Positions 21,942 through 32,699 of a DNA stretch of 64,000 nt are shown in pieces (the stretch's first letter is position 1; each line of letters starts with the position of its first letter). The notes below the pieces were generated by a model that ran no database searches, was not told where the DNA came from, and saw nothing but the letters and a program-made list of their open reading frames with translations. Source of the stretch: Gracilaria gracilis (lineage: Eukaryota > Rhodophyta > Florideophyceae > Gracilariales > Gracilariaceae); NCBI GenBank assembly GCA_030374805.1, contig JARGSG010000031.1, positions 186,001 through 250,000 of the forward strand, read 5' to 3'. The position numbers and the translations under genes are program-made.

Positions 21942-22725
21942 TCTTGAGAACCGTCTGCATCACTTCCTCAACTGTCATCTTCTTTCTCTTGGCAGTCATG
22001 TCGCAAAGCTTAAACATACCAATTACACACTGAAAGAAGTGCTTCCTCATATCTTTAAAACGGCCCGTCCTCCCTGCAGAGAACATTCTCAGTCGCACAT
22101 GCCATTGCAAGCAACGGACTACGAAACGGAATTCCTCATCTGCGAGTTCCATAAGGAGATCACTGGACACATTTGTGAGCGTCAGCGGCCGCCCCTCCTC
22201 ACACACCTTCTCAAAGAATTGGAGAAGCCCCTCGCTTTGCACAAACTTCAGAGCCAGTGCCGCATAGGGATTCAAGTGACGCATAATATAGTCCCCGATA
22301 ACCCCACTTCTTTTCAACGCGCCCGCTATCTGTTTCGACGTCACCTTCTTCCCATCCACTCCTCCTTCTTCAATGATGTTTTCAACGAAGGACACCGTGC
22401 TGTGAAGCTTGTCTGCGAAAGACATCTTCAGAACATTGGAGCTCATCTCGTTCAGGAGATTGCCAAGTCCTAGCACTTCATTCATGACCATCGGATTACC
22501 ATCCTTCCTCGTCCATAACACAACATCCAGAAACTTCACTATATCCTCCCATTTCCCTTCTTCCTCACGCAGGTCCTGTAACCCAAGAAATCGGTGATAT
22601 CCGTCTATAAGTGTTACAGGCAGCATAAGTCTCCCGTCAACGATGTCACTCGCTTCCAAATCGCCTACAAGTGTAACGGCAATCAAACTGACGGAGGGAA
22701 GCCAACCAAAGTTGCGGCACTTCAT
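21841..22725 (-). CDS. ParB/sulfiredoxin-like domain protein
   Basis: Residues 36-50 read PVTLIDGYHRFLGLQ, matching the signature D-G-x-H-R-x-x-A of the ParB N-terminal (ParB/Srx) fold. This fold binds CTP or DNA in ParB and is a nuclease or adaptor in other contexts. It is followed by about 200 helical residues, including SKQIAGALKRSGVIGDYIMR, which resembles the helix-turn-helix region after ParB domains. The domain's first strand should lie just before the start; the upstream frame (22726-23244) continues in the same frame after one stop and ends with ADYVQQRLTTDIEMIEIPKK. The ParB domain is therefore probably split by that stop. ParB-like domains are common in phage, plasmid and some eukaryotic mobile-element proteins, often near DNA methyltransferases. 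Confidence 0.66.
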   Translation of the reverse strand: MKCRNFGWLPSVSLIAVTLVGDLEASDIVDGRLMLPVTLIDGYHRFLGLQDLREEEGKWEDIVKFLDVVLWTRKDGNPMVMNEVLGLGNLLNEMSSNVLKMSFADKLHSTVSFVENIIEEGGVDGKKVTSKQIAGALKRSGVIGDYIMRHLNPYAALALKFVQSEGLLQFFEKVCEEGRPLTLTNVSSDLLMELADEEFRFVVRCLQWHVRLRMFSAGRTGRFKDMRKHFFQCVIGMFKLCDMTAKRKKMTVEEVMQTVLKIGGKGGICLGISREAKSQNGARGGKAFLGRDGV

Positions 22726-23244
22726 CTACGCGGCCTCCTTGTGCGCCAGATTTACAGTGCGAACCGTCTTCTTCGGGATTTCAATCATCTCGATATCCGT
22801 CGTCAACCGCTGCTGAACATAGTCGGCGAGGGATATCTTCGGTAGCGGCACCGTGGTGTCCACCTCATCCGACGGAACGTTATCTCCTTCATCGAACAAA
22901 TACCCCTCCGTTCCACCCATAGAAGCCTTATTAGTCCCAATCACCTCCACATCATCGTCATCGGAGTCATCCACGATGTTAACCCTCTCAATTGCTTTCA
23001 CCGGTTTCTTCATCCCTTTAGAACCTCCTCGTCCTCCTCCTCTCGTTGGTGGAGACTGGAGTTTGGCGGTTTCAGAGAACTGCTCAGTCGATTCCTTGAC
23101 CTCCTCAACATCTTCACTCTCAGGCTGAGAGGTGGACGACTTCCCGGCCCCAGGGTGCGGAGTGGGGTGCGAAGTGGGACTCCGGGGAATCTCAATTGAA
23201 GCCATCATCGACGTATCCGAGGCATACAACCCAGCCGATACCAA
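22726..23244 (-). CDS. Disordered N-terminal part of the ParB locus
   Basis: A frame of about 172 codons in phase with both neighbours. It is Ser/Pro/Glu-rich, with a basic Gly/Arg run (PPTRGGGRGGSKGMKKPVKA) and an acidic SUMO-interaction-like patch (VNIVDDSDDDDVEVIG, which has the hydrophobic-plus-acidic form of a SIM). The C-terminal 40 residues look folded and probably start the ParB domain. Its stop codon is directly followed by an ATG of the ParB frame. The SIM-like patch is a composition match only. Confidence 0.5.
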   Translation of the reverse strand: MVSAGLYASDTSMMASIEIPRSPTSHPTPHPGAGKSSTSQPESEDVEEVKESTEQFSETAKLQSPPTRGGGRGGSKGMKKPVKAIERVNIVDDSDDDDVEVIGTNKASMGGTEGYLFDEGDNVPSDEVDTTVPLPKISLADYVQQRLTTDIEMIEIPKKTVRTVNLAHKEAA

Positions 23245-23277
23245 TTCGGCGAGCTTACTCGGGGGTTCCGCCGAACC

Positions 23278-23712
23278 TTAGAAACGGTAATGGTACTTCG
23301 CGTCCAGATGACTTGAAATATTCGTCCTCCAGATAACCACCAAATCCTCACCCTCTAAGGCATTGGGGCTTAGAAGATGGCCATGCATCGAACGGCAGAG
23401 CCCATTCCCGGTACCACCAGCAGGCCCCACGCCACGTACTTCCGCAATACCAACTTCAACCCTGTTCTTGTCCTTTCCAAGGCTGATGAACAAAGATACA
23501 GAGTCGCCACCTTTTACCTTATGTGGCGCGGGAGTACTCGTCTTCTTCTTCATCGCGCGCGGTGTGACCCGCTCGGAACGCGATTTCGCCCTACGAGGCG
23601 TGGAGACCTTCGCCTTTCCTCTTCCTCGCGTAAATGGCGCCATTTCTGACCCCTCGCTGTTCCTCTTCGATCGCGCTGACTCCCGCCCCCTTTTATGGTT
23701 CAGAGGCGCCAT
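23278..23712 (-). CDS. Basic N-terminus of the ParB locus
   Basis: From the ATG giving MAPLNHKRGRES to a TAA, about 144 codons, in phase with the next frame at 23244. The first 80 residues are Lys/Arg/Ser-rich (GRGKAKVSTPRRAKSRSERV) and suggest nucleic-acid binding or a nuclear signal. Residues 90-140 look folded (SLFISLGKDKNRVEVGIAEV, LEGEDLVVIWRTN). No family is recognised. It is likely the start of the same long protein; a total of about 1,200 codons would run from here to 20.07 kb. Confidence 0.5.
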   Translation of the reverse strand: MAPLNHKRGRESARSKRNSEGSEMAPFTRGRGKAKVSTPRRAKSRSERVTPRAMKKKTSTPAPHKVKGGDSVSLFISLGKDKNRVEVGIAEVRGVGPAGGTGNGLCRSMHGHLLSPNALEGEDLVVIWRTNISSHLDAKYHYRF

Positions 23713-24016
23713 GTTGGATACAAAGGGTTTAAACAATTCGAAACGCGGATTACGACCGTCGAGAATGCTCACGAGAACGTATAGTGGAAGTTCCCTTCTC
23801 AATCACGTTCGTTGCCTTCACTTCCTGACCGAACACTGCGCCCGCTCAATATAGGATTGAACTCAAGAGGTTCCGTATTGCAGGTTTCAGAATTCACTAT
23901 CGCGTTATTTAGAAAGTTAAATGATTGTCATAACTACTACGTACGCACAGCTATAGAATAAAGGCACCCAGTTTTGAAGGAAAAAAAAAGAATTGCGTCC
24001 GTTAAGTTTTCTGCGT

Positions 24017-24090
24017 GGACAGCGGTCCGGGGTGGAGTGGCGCTTCATCAGTGCCCTGATGAAGCGCCACAACACCCCGGACCGCTGACC
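24017..24090. repeat. Hairpin repeat copy
   Basis: The left arm starts GGACAGCGGTCCGGGGTGG and continues to CGCTTCATC; after a short loop the right arm mirrors it with a few mismatches (CACAACACC in place of CACTCCACC). Same family as the cluster at 39.3-40.8 kb. Confidence 0.85.
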
Positions 24091-24686
24091 ACCCAGGCGG
24101 AACTATTTCTGTCGGGTCCCCATAGGTTTTCAATTGAAAATAATGTTTATTTATCTTTGCAGGAGTGTTTTATTTTAATTTTTTGGTTTGCCTCTGTTCG
24201 ACAGATACTTCAATAGACTGTTCAACACAGTTACAATACTACTCGCGAACCGGGATAGCTAACGTATAGCCCTCGATGAAATATTTAGTTTTCAATGATG
24301 GACGCACTGGGGGAATGATAAATTACAGATTTTTAACCATTTTTCATTGCCCATCTATCGAGAAGTCGTAGAACGATAACAAAAATAAAAGTCATTCATC
24401 CCCTTTGTATTAGCCGCTTGTAGTGAACCCATGAGTCCATCTCCGTGCAACTGAGTATGCTACTGAGCTTGATTGATGAGTTCAGTTTCTTTTATTGATT
24501 ACTTGCTACAACTCTAACTGCATCAGGAGCATTGTAAATGCATCAACAATTGATCAGAATCCCAAATTGCTATGATTATGATATTGGCACTTTCTCGACG
24601 TTGTATTGCAGATGTATTAGGGTCAAATATCCCATCGCCCATTCATTGCCGGCGATTCATTGCCGTTTCATGTATATCTCCTATTG
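24091..24686. other. AT-rich spacer, no gene seen
   Basis: AT-rich, with short chance frames only. Next to the hairpin repeat is a small palindromic run (TTTTCAATTGAAAA). Confidence 0.5.
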
Positions 24687-25086
24687 TTAGATCAGCGCGT
24701 CGATGACAATGGAAGTACGCTTGCTATGACGCACAACCTCACAGTCGCAGGCAGTGAAAAATGTCTCGGTACTGTTCATTGCTCGCTCTGCCATTTGACC
24801 AACCACCCTAGAGGCTTCGGGTTCCTGCCTAGCCATTGTGAGCAGACGTTTTTGAACGTCGTACATCCCACGTGCCGTATCCTCGCTTCCAAGACATGCT
24901 TCATCATCCAGTGCTCCCATTACTTGGCGCTCTGCACCGCATTGATTGTGACCGTTTCATACCCAGCACCATAGCAATAGGATAGCCCCCAAAACGCCTG
25001 AAACTGGTGGTATACACAATTGCACCATAACCGTTCCATTTGCCGACAAAAAAACGAAGTCCAAACCTTCTGGCTAACGTTTGCAA
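24687..25086 (-). CDS. Possible hypothetical gene piece
   Basis: Two overlapping minus-strand frames (25086-24904 and 24920-24687) have ordinary protein-like composition, for example FGLRFFVGKWNGYGAIVYTT and QPEASRVVGQMAERAMNS-like stretches. Neither carries a recognisable domain. It could be a short frameshifted gene remnant. Weak evidence. Confidence 0.2.
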
Positions 25087-25675
25087 TGAAACTCATATGC
25101 TGCTTCTCCCTTGAGTGCCATTATGTGCGTCAGAGAATGGCTAGGATACCTATTCTTCACCTGTTACGCGTCTAACAGCGCACCATAAACGATGCTTACA
25201 TGACAAACCGACTATTTTCTTTCATTTTCGAGCCCGTCGCCGGTGGCATATATGACCTTTCACCCCCTTTGAGCTGTTCTTTTCCATACCTAAGTATGTT
25301 TTGACGGCGAATTTCTTTCCTTCGCTAGGAATGTCTACAATAAGTAGCATTTATCCCAAAGCCAACCCCTCTCCCTCCCAATGATTCCACCCGTCAGTTG
25401 TTTTAAGATCCCGTCAGTCTTATAAGCTTCATAAAACTTCCCTCTTTTTCCGAAATCATCGTTCAAGACTCGCCTTTCTCATCCCGTGAGTCTTTCAAAG
25501 GTCAACGCATACACCTCCACCATTATCTCATAGTTCTGTACGAAAGTTCACAACGGTGACGAGAGTTTCAGTAAGTTTCAAAAGCCATTAACAGTACACA
25601 TCTATTCTTACCCCTCTATAATTGTAGACAAGCTGTTACATTCTGCGTTGGATTCAACTAATGGCAAGCACGTAC
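25087..25675. other. No gene seen
   Basis: Flank 3' of the CACTA transposase, AT-rich with pyrimidine runs. I looked for a CACTA-type terminal repeat here and could not identify one with confidence. Confidence 0.4.
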
Positions 25676-28600
25676 TTAAAAGCCTTGCAGCAAAACCAGA
25701 GTCTTCTCTGAAGCATTTCTTTGCTTTTGATTCTGAGAGCGATAGAATTCCCGCATATCATCGATGAAATAGCAACGCTTCTGCAATCGGCGACTGATAG
25801 AAACATCCTGCTCTATGACGTAGATTTGGTGTGAAATAATGGTTACACACTCTATCGAAACATCCTGAAACTCGTTTTGATCTGCTATACTTCCTTTTCG
25901 AAAGAGTTGCCCCTGGTTTCCCCAACACATTCCCTTGGGTACCCAATCTGCGACGAACAACATGCTCTTTCTTCCTCTGAACATGTGTTCAAAGAAAAAG
26001 AGAACTCTCCCATAGTAGTTATTGAGCACAACAACGTTTTCATTCGAATTGCTTCCTTGAAACGTTGCGACTATGAAACATGAAGGTCGATGCTTTTCAT
26101 TTGAAATCAACCTTGTTGGGTCCTGGTATCCAGTGAAGGTCGTCACATATCCATTTTCACACTCTGTTGAAATTAAACGACTCCAACATTCCATCTTCTC
26201 GTCATCTCCAAAATCTGAAATTGATACTGAGCTACATTCAGGGCCCCCAGAGCGTTGGTAGTAGTCGCATAGGAGCTTCTTCATGTCCAATGCGTGACTT
26301 CTGGAAAAGCTCGCAACATTCTTCGTGCACTTTAGGTGCCTGAACAGAAATCCTTTATGTGTGTCTCCTCGTGGTCGTAGAAGGGATGGCCTCTCAATGT
26401 CGTCTGGGTCACAAAGGAACATCTGCAAATCATTTCGAACGGAGTAGAGGGTGAGCGTCTCCTTGAATTTTAAGTTTTCTACAACAGACTCGGCAAAAAG
26501 ATAGTTTGCATTGCAACCCCTGTTTTGTGCTCCGATGTAGTTCTCCATAGGCCACTGGGATAGAAGTGACAATGGCCCACAATCCTTGATTGAGTCGGCA
26601 ATATGGAGGAGGAGATGATATGTATAGCGGCAGAGATTCACTCTCTCGTCACAGACTTGATAATATACGTTCTGAAAATGTGCAAAGAACCTTCTAGAAA
26701 AGCGGTATATGTCTTCCACATCAGTTTCGGAAAGCTTCCAGCGAGAGAGAAGTTCACAGAGCTTTACAAAACCCATCCAACCATCCATTACGTGCTTAGG
26801 TAAGAGTCCTTCAAGAACCATCAGGCTCAATTCGAGCACAAAAGCTTTCCATTCCGTTGCTTTCCACCGACCTTTATCCTCAAGCCTTCTAGATCTTCTA
26901 ATTTTTGAGCTGAAACCTTTCCCAGCGGAAATCAGTCTCCTACTAACTTTTTCCTTCATTTTCTTGGATGCTAGAAAGGCAAGATCGCTGCAGCTCTTCA
27001 CATCTCCACACCATATGGACACAAGATGAGGGGCAATATTCTCATATAAGAGATGCATTAGGTCGATTGGGAAGCTGCGAAAGGGTATGACAAGCGGCGA
27101 CTTCGATATAAGATCACCAATATCCAATCTGCTCATACCCATTTGTTTGCAAATGTCTTCAACTTCTCTCGATGTCGCAGTTTTACACTTTCCGCGGAGG
27201 TGTTTCAACTCAGACACTAGCTGATCTCCCGAACGCAGTGGGAGTCTATCCTTGTCCCAAAGAACTTCTGCCCTTCTTTTTCCCTTTCTCTTGTAAACTG
27301 CTGGGTAGTACACGTGATTGTGTGGGGGTGAGTACACACCTTTCACTGAGCAAAACCGACAGGGAACTAGTGCATTGTACCCTTTAAGATTGCAGAGCTT
27401 GTTGAGATCAGCTAGGTCTGAAAGAATATGGAGTAGATGAACCCGAACAATCTTTTTGTTCCCATTCCATAGTGACACTTTTTTTCCTTTGCTTAGTTCT
27501 TCTAATTCATTCAGCATTGGTCTCAAGAAGGATACCAGGTCTCCTGGAGCCTTCGGTCCTGGTATGACGCACACGGGCAGAACATTCTTCACTTTGAAGC
27601 GCTCACGGGGAAGAAGATTGAGAATGTACAATACGCAGGGCCAGTAGCTATATTCTACACTTTTAAACGCGGATACTCCGTCAGTAGAGAAGCTGAGAAA
27701 TATATCGTACTGTACGCGCTGTACGCCACCCAGTTTCTCAAGCGCTTCTTCAAAAACCGCCCCAGAGAAGAAGTCTTCGTATACCTTTTCGTTACTCGCT
27801 GACCTCACCATTTCTCGAAGCCCGTTGTTAAGGTGCTCGAAAAGCTTTGGCCCCTCCGTCTTCGATTCGATTCTGGCTCGTAGACGCTCCCAAATTCCAA
27901 TGTAGTTGTATGTCAGCACTTTGGCTTGGTCCTGAGCACAAGCAGCGACAAAGCACTTCTTGAATGATCCATCAGACTGTCTAGGGAGGGCTTGATGTCC
28001 TTCGGAACAATACGGATGGACGGACAAATAAAGTCCAGAGCCATGGAGCAAAGCTTTTAGGACTCCGTTCCATGACCTGTACTCTGCATCACGCTCAATA
28101 AGAAGCTCATCCATCATGGCACGAGTTGCTGTCGGATGCCTAGTCGCAAATCGTAACATAAATGAATGATTCGATACAAATCTACTCAGTCGAGATTCTA
28201 CACTAAAGTGTGTTGCTGCACGTTGAGAATCTTCGTCTTGGGCTTCGGTTATCGTTTCTAGCTCGGAACCGTTCGCATCAGAGAGGTTCTCATCACTAAC
28301 GCCGAAACCATTAGCAAAATCCCCTCCATCACCCTCTGGAGAGAAATCTGACGCTGAAACCTTAGCAATTCGTGGTCGATGATCTCTTTTTCTGTGTTCG
28401 AGGACAGAGTTATCGGTGAAGAAGGGTTCGCAGGATGCAATCCCCGCATCGACACCTGAATCTTCTGATGAGCCGCTATCTGCGTTTCGTGGATGTATTT
28501 CATCACGTTCTTCATTTGAAACCATACTGCGGCCTTGAGATGTGTACACATCAAATATCGATGGGTGTATTGAGGTTTTTTTACATTCATATGGATCCGG

Positions 28601-28951
28601 TTCAGGAGAAAGAGGTCTTGATTGCAAGTCGATACAAGGCGGCGAGGTGGGTGCACTGTTTTCGGCATTACTTGCGTTCTGATCATCTTTCGGAGATCTG
28701 TCCGTCTGTGGGTAGTGGACCGGGCTCTCTTCGTTCAATGCAGCAACTTGTCTTCTAGAATATGTTTCGGAAGATTCATCCGCCATAATGTCTTCCAGTG
28801 TGATCGGAAGTGGCCTCGGGACAACGTACGGATGCATTCTAGACGATAATGCTGATCTCCAGTGCCTATAGGCCGTAGCTTTCTTGGCAATACGACCAGG
28901 TGGACAGGAACACCCGTAACACGGTGCGCATCGGTACCCTCCTCCTTCCAT
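25676..28951 (-). CDS. CACTA (EnSpm) transposase, tnp2/TNPD type, intact
   Basis: One uninterrupted ATG-to-stop frame of 1091 codons. Residues 8-18 are Cys-rich (CAPCYGCSCPPG) and residues 60-250 are acidic and disordered. The tnp2 core follows: DIFLSFSTDGVSAF with a catalytic-type Asp at 424, SYWPCVLYILNLLPRERFK, and CVIPGPKAPGDLVSFLRPML at about 461-480, matching the I-P-G-P-x-x-P-x-D-x-x-x-F-L-x-P signature. A Cys cluster (NLKGYNALVPCRFCSVKG) at 521-538 and FPIDLMHLLYENIAPHLVSIW match the conserved R-x-x-D-x-M-H block. This is the DNA-cutting enzyme of CACTA class II elements. The length suits the family and no break is seen, so it could still be active. It is divergent from the gene starting at 29491. 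Terminal repeats were not found. Confidence 0.9.
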   Translation of the reverse strand: MEGGGYRCAPCYGCSCPPGRIAKKATAYRHWRSALSSRMHPYVVPRPLPITLEDIMADESSETYSRRQVAALNEESPVHYPQTDRSPKDDQNASNAENSAPTSPPCIDLQSRPLSPEPDPYECKKTSIHPSIFDVYTSQGRSMVSNEERDEIHPRNADSGSSEDSGVDAGIASCEPFFTDNSVLEHRKRDHRPRIAKVSASDFSPEGDGGDFANGFGVSDENLSDANGSELETITEAQDEDSQRAATHFSVESRLSRFVSNHSFMLRFATRHPTATRAMMDELLIERDAEYRSWNGVLKALLHGSGLYLSVHPYCSEGHQALPRQSDGSFKKCFVAACAQDQAKVLTYNYIGIWERLRARIESKTEGPKLFEHLNNGLREMVRSASNEKVYEDFFSGAVFEEALEKLGGVQRVQYDIFLSFSTDGVSAFKSVEYSYWPCVLYILNLLPRERFKVKNVLPVCVIPGPKAPGDLVSFLRPMLNELEELSKGKKVSLWNGNKKIVRVHLLHILSDLADLNKLCNLKGYNALVPCRFCSVKGVYSPPHNHVYYPAVYKRKGKRRAEVLWDKDRLPLRSGDQLVSELKHLRGKCKTATSREVEDICKQMGMSRLDIGDLISKSPLVIPFRSFPIDLMHLLYENIAPHLVSIWCGDVKSCSDLAFLASKKMKEKVSRRLISAGKGFSSKIRRSRRLEDKGRWKATEWKAFVLELSLMVLEGLLPKHVMDGWMGFVKLCELLSRWKLSETDVEDIYRFSRRFFAHFQNVYYQVCDERVNLCRYTYHLLLHIADSIKDCGPLSLLSQWPMENYIGAQNRGCNANYLFAESVVENLKFKETLTLYSVRNDLQMFLCDPDDIERPSLLRPRGDTHKGFLFRHLKCTKNVASFSRSHALDMKKLLCDYYQRSGGPECSSVSISDFGDDEKMECWSRLISTECENGYVTTFTGYQDPTRLISNEKHRPSCFIVATFQGSNSNENVVVLNNYYGRVLFFFEHMFRGRKSMLFVADWVPKGMCWGNQGQLFRKGSIADQNEFQDVSIECVTIISHQIYVIEQDVSISRRLQKRCYFIDDMREFYRSQNQKQRNASEKTLVLLQGF

Positions 28952-29490
28952 GCCGTTACGAAGTAAGTCTCTTACGTATTAAAGCTCCATGCGAAGAACT
29001 GTATGCATGGTAATAAGAAGCTGTGCCATATGACCTGGACGTTTCGATCTGGGATGATGATGATCTGAACCCCATGCAAAAAGTCAAAGGTGCATTTGTC
29101 GCGCGGGATTTGGTGCGGTTTTCTTTTCATCCCGGTTGCTCTTTCGCTTCGCTGTGAGAGGTAGTTTAGGCTCATGCGGTCTCTCACCCGGGTCCTATAA
29201 AGTAGGAACTCTCACATTCCAGGTCTTCAGTTCATTTTTTCTCCTATTCAGCGTGGCCTCATTTCCCTTCTCCCCCACTCCATCCATTTACGTTAACATT
29301 CCTGTTCTATTCCACGACATCGTGTGCCAACCTATTGCTTTTCCTTTCCATATTTTCCCTATCTTTCCGAAAGTTATCTCTACACGCAATTGCATCACCT
29401 TCAATTTCCAATCACTCTCTGCAAAGAAAACTCAACGAGGTCACTCTAGCAATTGAAGGATTGGAACGGGAGAGCACAAGGTTGTACTTG

Positions 29491-30537
29491 ATGAAGCCCG
29501 GTGTTATTAAGCACCCACATTCGGAAGGAAAGTCGGGAAAGGTGTACATTGGGGAGACTTTGAAGACCGCCATCAATACGTACAATGAGGATCATGTGCA
29601 ACAACCGATCAAACCGATAGAATGCTCCGGTAAGACCTACTCATATCGCTTATTGGCTGCTGCCGGAAAAGAGCTCGAATCCTCAGAACTACTTCACAAG
29701 TTCTACGGGAAGTTCTCTTTCCATGAAGTCGAAACTGTGATGGCCCGAAGGAAGTATGAATTTCAACAGGAGCTGGGCCGCATCTGTAAGAACCTTGCTG
29801 AGAGATTTCCTCATGTACGTGCAACTGCAGGTCTTTGGGCGGCACAGGAGGCTGTCAAAGCCAAGTTTTGCAACCGGAAGGCGGAACGCAAAAGAGCTGT
29901 TCGAAATCAAACTGTCCATCAGAATGCTAGCAGCACTGCCCACGCCAACAGGCTGCGGCAGAATGACCTGAATGTCAGGAGAGCAGCTGATCTTGTGGAG
30001 GCTAGGCGCCGAAAGGCAGAAACTCAAAATAATGCACCAGAGTCAGCACCGAATCGACGAGACAAAACCAACGAAATTAGTGGGCAGCAAGTCAATGAAA
30101 ACAAGTCAGAGGAAAACACAAGAACAAGTACCCATTTCGAACCCAGCCCAAATCCTGATTCCAAGCAGATGGGGTTCGTTGGTTCTCAATCAAAAGAGGG
30201 AGCTGGAAGTGTTTCCCCATCAGAAGACGAAATTTGTCCACTCCCACTGAGTCTCACAATCTGAGAGAAAAATCAAACCAACAGGAAACAGAGTCGCTAC
30301 TCAGAACAGGAATGGAATCCAGAAGACCGTTGTGATCAGAGTAAAGAGGCCAAAACTAAGATCTACGAGAAGGAAGAAGAAGAAGTTTCATTCGCACCCA
30401 CACAAAAGCAAAGGTCTTCGCGGGTCCCAAAGAGAAAGAAGGTCCAAAAAGCACCGTTGCCTTTGGCAGAGACTGACAGCCAACTGTCAGCGGGAAAGCG
30501 ACGTAAAAGGAACGTTCCAAAACGGTTCCGGGATTAG
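29491..30537 (+). CDS. CACTA partner gene, basic hypothetical protein with one in-frame stop
   Basis: From the ATG giving MKPGVIKHPHSEG the frame is open to a TGA at 30262-30264. After that it stays open in the same frame to a TAG at 30535-30537. The N-terminal 120 residues look folded (SGKVYIGETLKTAINTYNED). The middle is basic and helical (FCNRKAERKRAVRNQTVHQN). The part after the TGA ends in strong Lys/Arg runs (RSSRVPKRKKVQK, AGKRRKRNVPKRFRD). It is divergently placed about 540 bp from the transposase gene, where CACTA elements usually carry their second, DNA-binding gene (TnpA-like function). I see no sequence match to TnpA; the role is inferred from position and charge. Confidence 0.5.
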
Positions 30538-30540
30538 AAC

Positions 30541-31620
30541 AGCACGTTAGTTCTTTGTCTCGAGTTGGTACCCTGCCATTGACCTAACGAGACACTGTAG
30601 AACATTTGAGCGGGTTTTTGCAGGTTTTTCCCGTCTCGTCCGAAGAAGATCATCATTTTGATCATCGATTAGTAAAATTGAAAACAATATGAAGCTCTCT
30701 TCTTAAGTTCAGGCAGCCCTTCGACCGACTACACGGAGAATATTGAAGACTTTTGATCGCGTGCGAATGTCTCTGGGTTCTGAAGCGCTACACTTAAGGC
30801 ATTGCCGAGATAATACCGAAACACTGCACGGTTATGCGATCCAGCCCTGCTCATTAGACAAGAACGGTTACGCGAATGGATGCTTTCTATTGGGCAACAA
30901 CACTGTGTACATCTGTTCAGCAAGATTGTTGTTATCTTCTAGGAAATGACGCTGTTGGTCGCACTGACGTGGACGCTGATCGGAGGCGGAATTTTTCGTT
31001 TGGCTGTACCGACGGCACGACTTGTGTTAGTGATAAACACGTCTGCGACGGGAAAGATGAGATATGTTAGATTTGTGACGAATAGGAGGGCAAATTGTCT
31101 CTAAGGAGGTGGGAGAGTCCGTTGATCTCGAACAAAGGGCGCTTCTTTCCCATGGTTTCCGGTCTGGTACGAAGAGACAAAACGAGATACCGGTAGGGGC
31201 GATGGCTTGCAATCGTGGTAACGGGGGTTGGTAATTTGCGGTGAGCGTCCCATATGTCGTGTCCCAAAAGGGTAACGACGATTAGACCGATGGCTCTTTG
31301 TACAGTAGTGAAGCCCGGCACGTGCGGTGCAACTGCTAATGGTCGACACGTTTTACCGTTTTCATATTTGAGCATGTCGTCACCGCTTGTATTTTTCTTC
31401 CAATTCAAGCCACTTTCTCATGTCGGGGGATGACTTACAAGCACTTGTAAGCACTGGAAACAAAATATTGCCTGAGATGCTGCTTATTGTAGAGGTCTAT
31501 CGACAATTTGACTACAAACGATCTGTGGTTCGATGCCACTTATATCCTTATCGATAGCTCGCCTGCTCTTTTATTGACGAACAAACGAGGTAACTTAAGA
31601 CACTTAGATTGGTCGTCCGC
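30541..31620. other. No convincing gene
   Basis: Short frames on both strands only. A sequence CACTGTAGAACATTTG at about 30591 resembles a CACTA-type element end pointing rightwards, but I found no partner and do not call it. Confidence 0.35.
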
Positions 31621-31624
31621 TTGC

Positions 31625-32691
31625 TCACGCCACAATTCGAAAATTTGAATGCTCATCTCGAGTAAGGAGCGTTCCCACATGGTGTTTAAATTTATCGGGA
31701 AGTTCTTCCTCCCTTTGAAAGCCTAATGCGCCGACAGTTACAAGTTCTTGGGAACCGGATGACATGATTGAACGCAAGTTGAATTCCCAAGACTGTCCTT
31801 TCATTTCATATTTGACATTATGACTAACATCACCAGAATCGTGCCGCAGAACGGTATGTGGTTTGTCTGTACGGGCTTCTACGCTGCGGCTTCTACTTTG
31901 ATTCTCGTAGATGCTGACAGGAAGAGATGATGGGGTGGCGAACAACTTAGTCTCCGAATCTTATAAAGACTGATGGCCTTCTGATAATAGAGCGCTGGTT
32001 GGGGACGAGGATTCGATTGATGTGGTGGCTGCGATTCCTCCACTTGCGCTGTCTGGAAGAGTTGGAGTGGAATAAGCCAGCCATGGATCAGAATGTTCAG
32101 GGAATGGAACGTGAATACGTTAATGGTCCGAAGGCTTCATAGCAGGAGTTGTGCTCAGGACGGTTCGTTTAGCTTGATTGGAATCTGACCCATCTGTCTC
32201 CAAGTCATGATGCATAACCGGCACTGGTCGTCACGGGTACTTTCGTCTTTTTGTTGTTGGTTCTTCCCGTCATGAATCTGATGCGCCTGGGCCATTATCT
32301 AGAGATGTCCTGGAGGGGGTTTGGAAGGCTACTTCATCACGATAGGAGTGCAAATGTGCCATGGATTCCATTCCAGGTCACAAAGGTAGAGAGGGAGAAA
32401 GCTATTGTGTAAGAGAATCACTTTGATTTCTTTCTGAAGGCAAGAGCTTCTGTTCCGCAGATTAATGATGGTCTTAGAGCTCAATTGCTGAAAGTGATGA
32501 ATAGCACCATATAGAAGCAAACCCTGACCTTCGGCGATGAATGAAGATACCCAAACAGAGAGATTTCCATCATCGGAATGATGAAGAATGTGTGATTGTT
32601 CAGCAGAATCGCGTGGGCAAAGGCGTTTGGCACCACTACGTTGCAGAGAATCTGGATGACGGTTCCGCGTCGATGCCATCCATTCTAGCAC
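31625..32691 (-). pseudogene. Hypothetical minus-strand gene remnant
   Basis: Two protein-like frames, 32329-32691 and 31625-31945, lie about 380 bp apart on the same strand. The first ends with a stretch like LPLYLCDLEWNPWHICTP; it also contains HHSDDGNLSVWVSSFIAEGQ, which has the look of a beta-rich domain. The second contains YEMKGQSWEFNLRSIMSSGS. Neither matches a family I can name. They may be exons or broken pieces of one gene. Confidence 0.25.
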
Positions 32692-32699
32692 GTTGAGGG

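Noticed and set aside
30591-30606. CACTGTAGAACATTTG as a CACTA element end
   Set aside because: It points away from the transposase gene and no mirrored partner was found.
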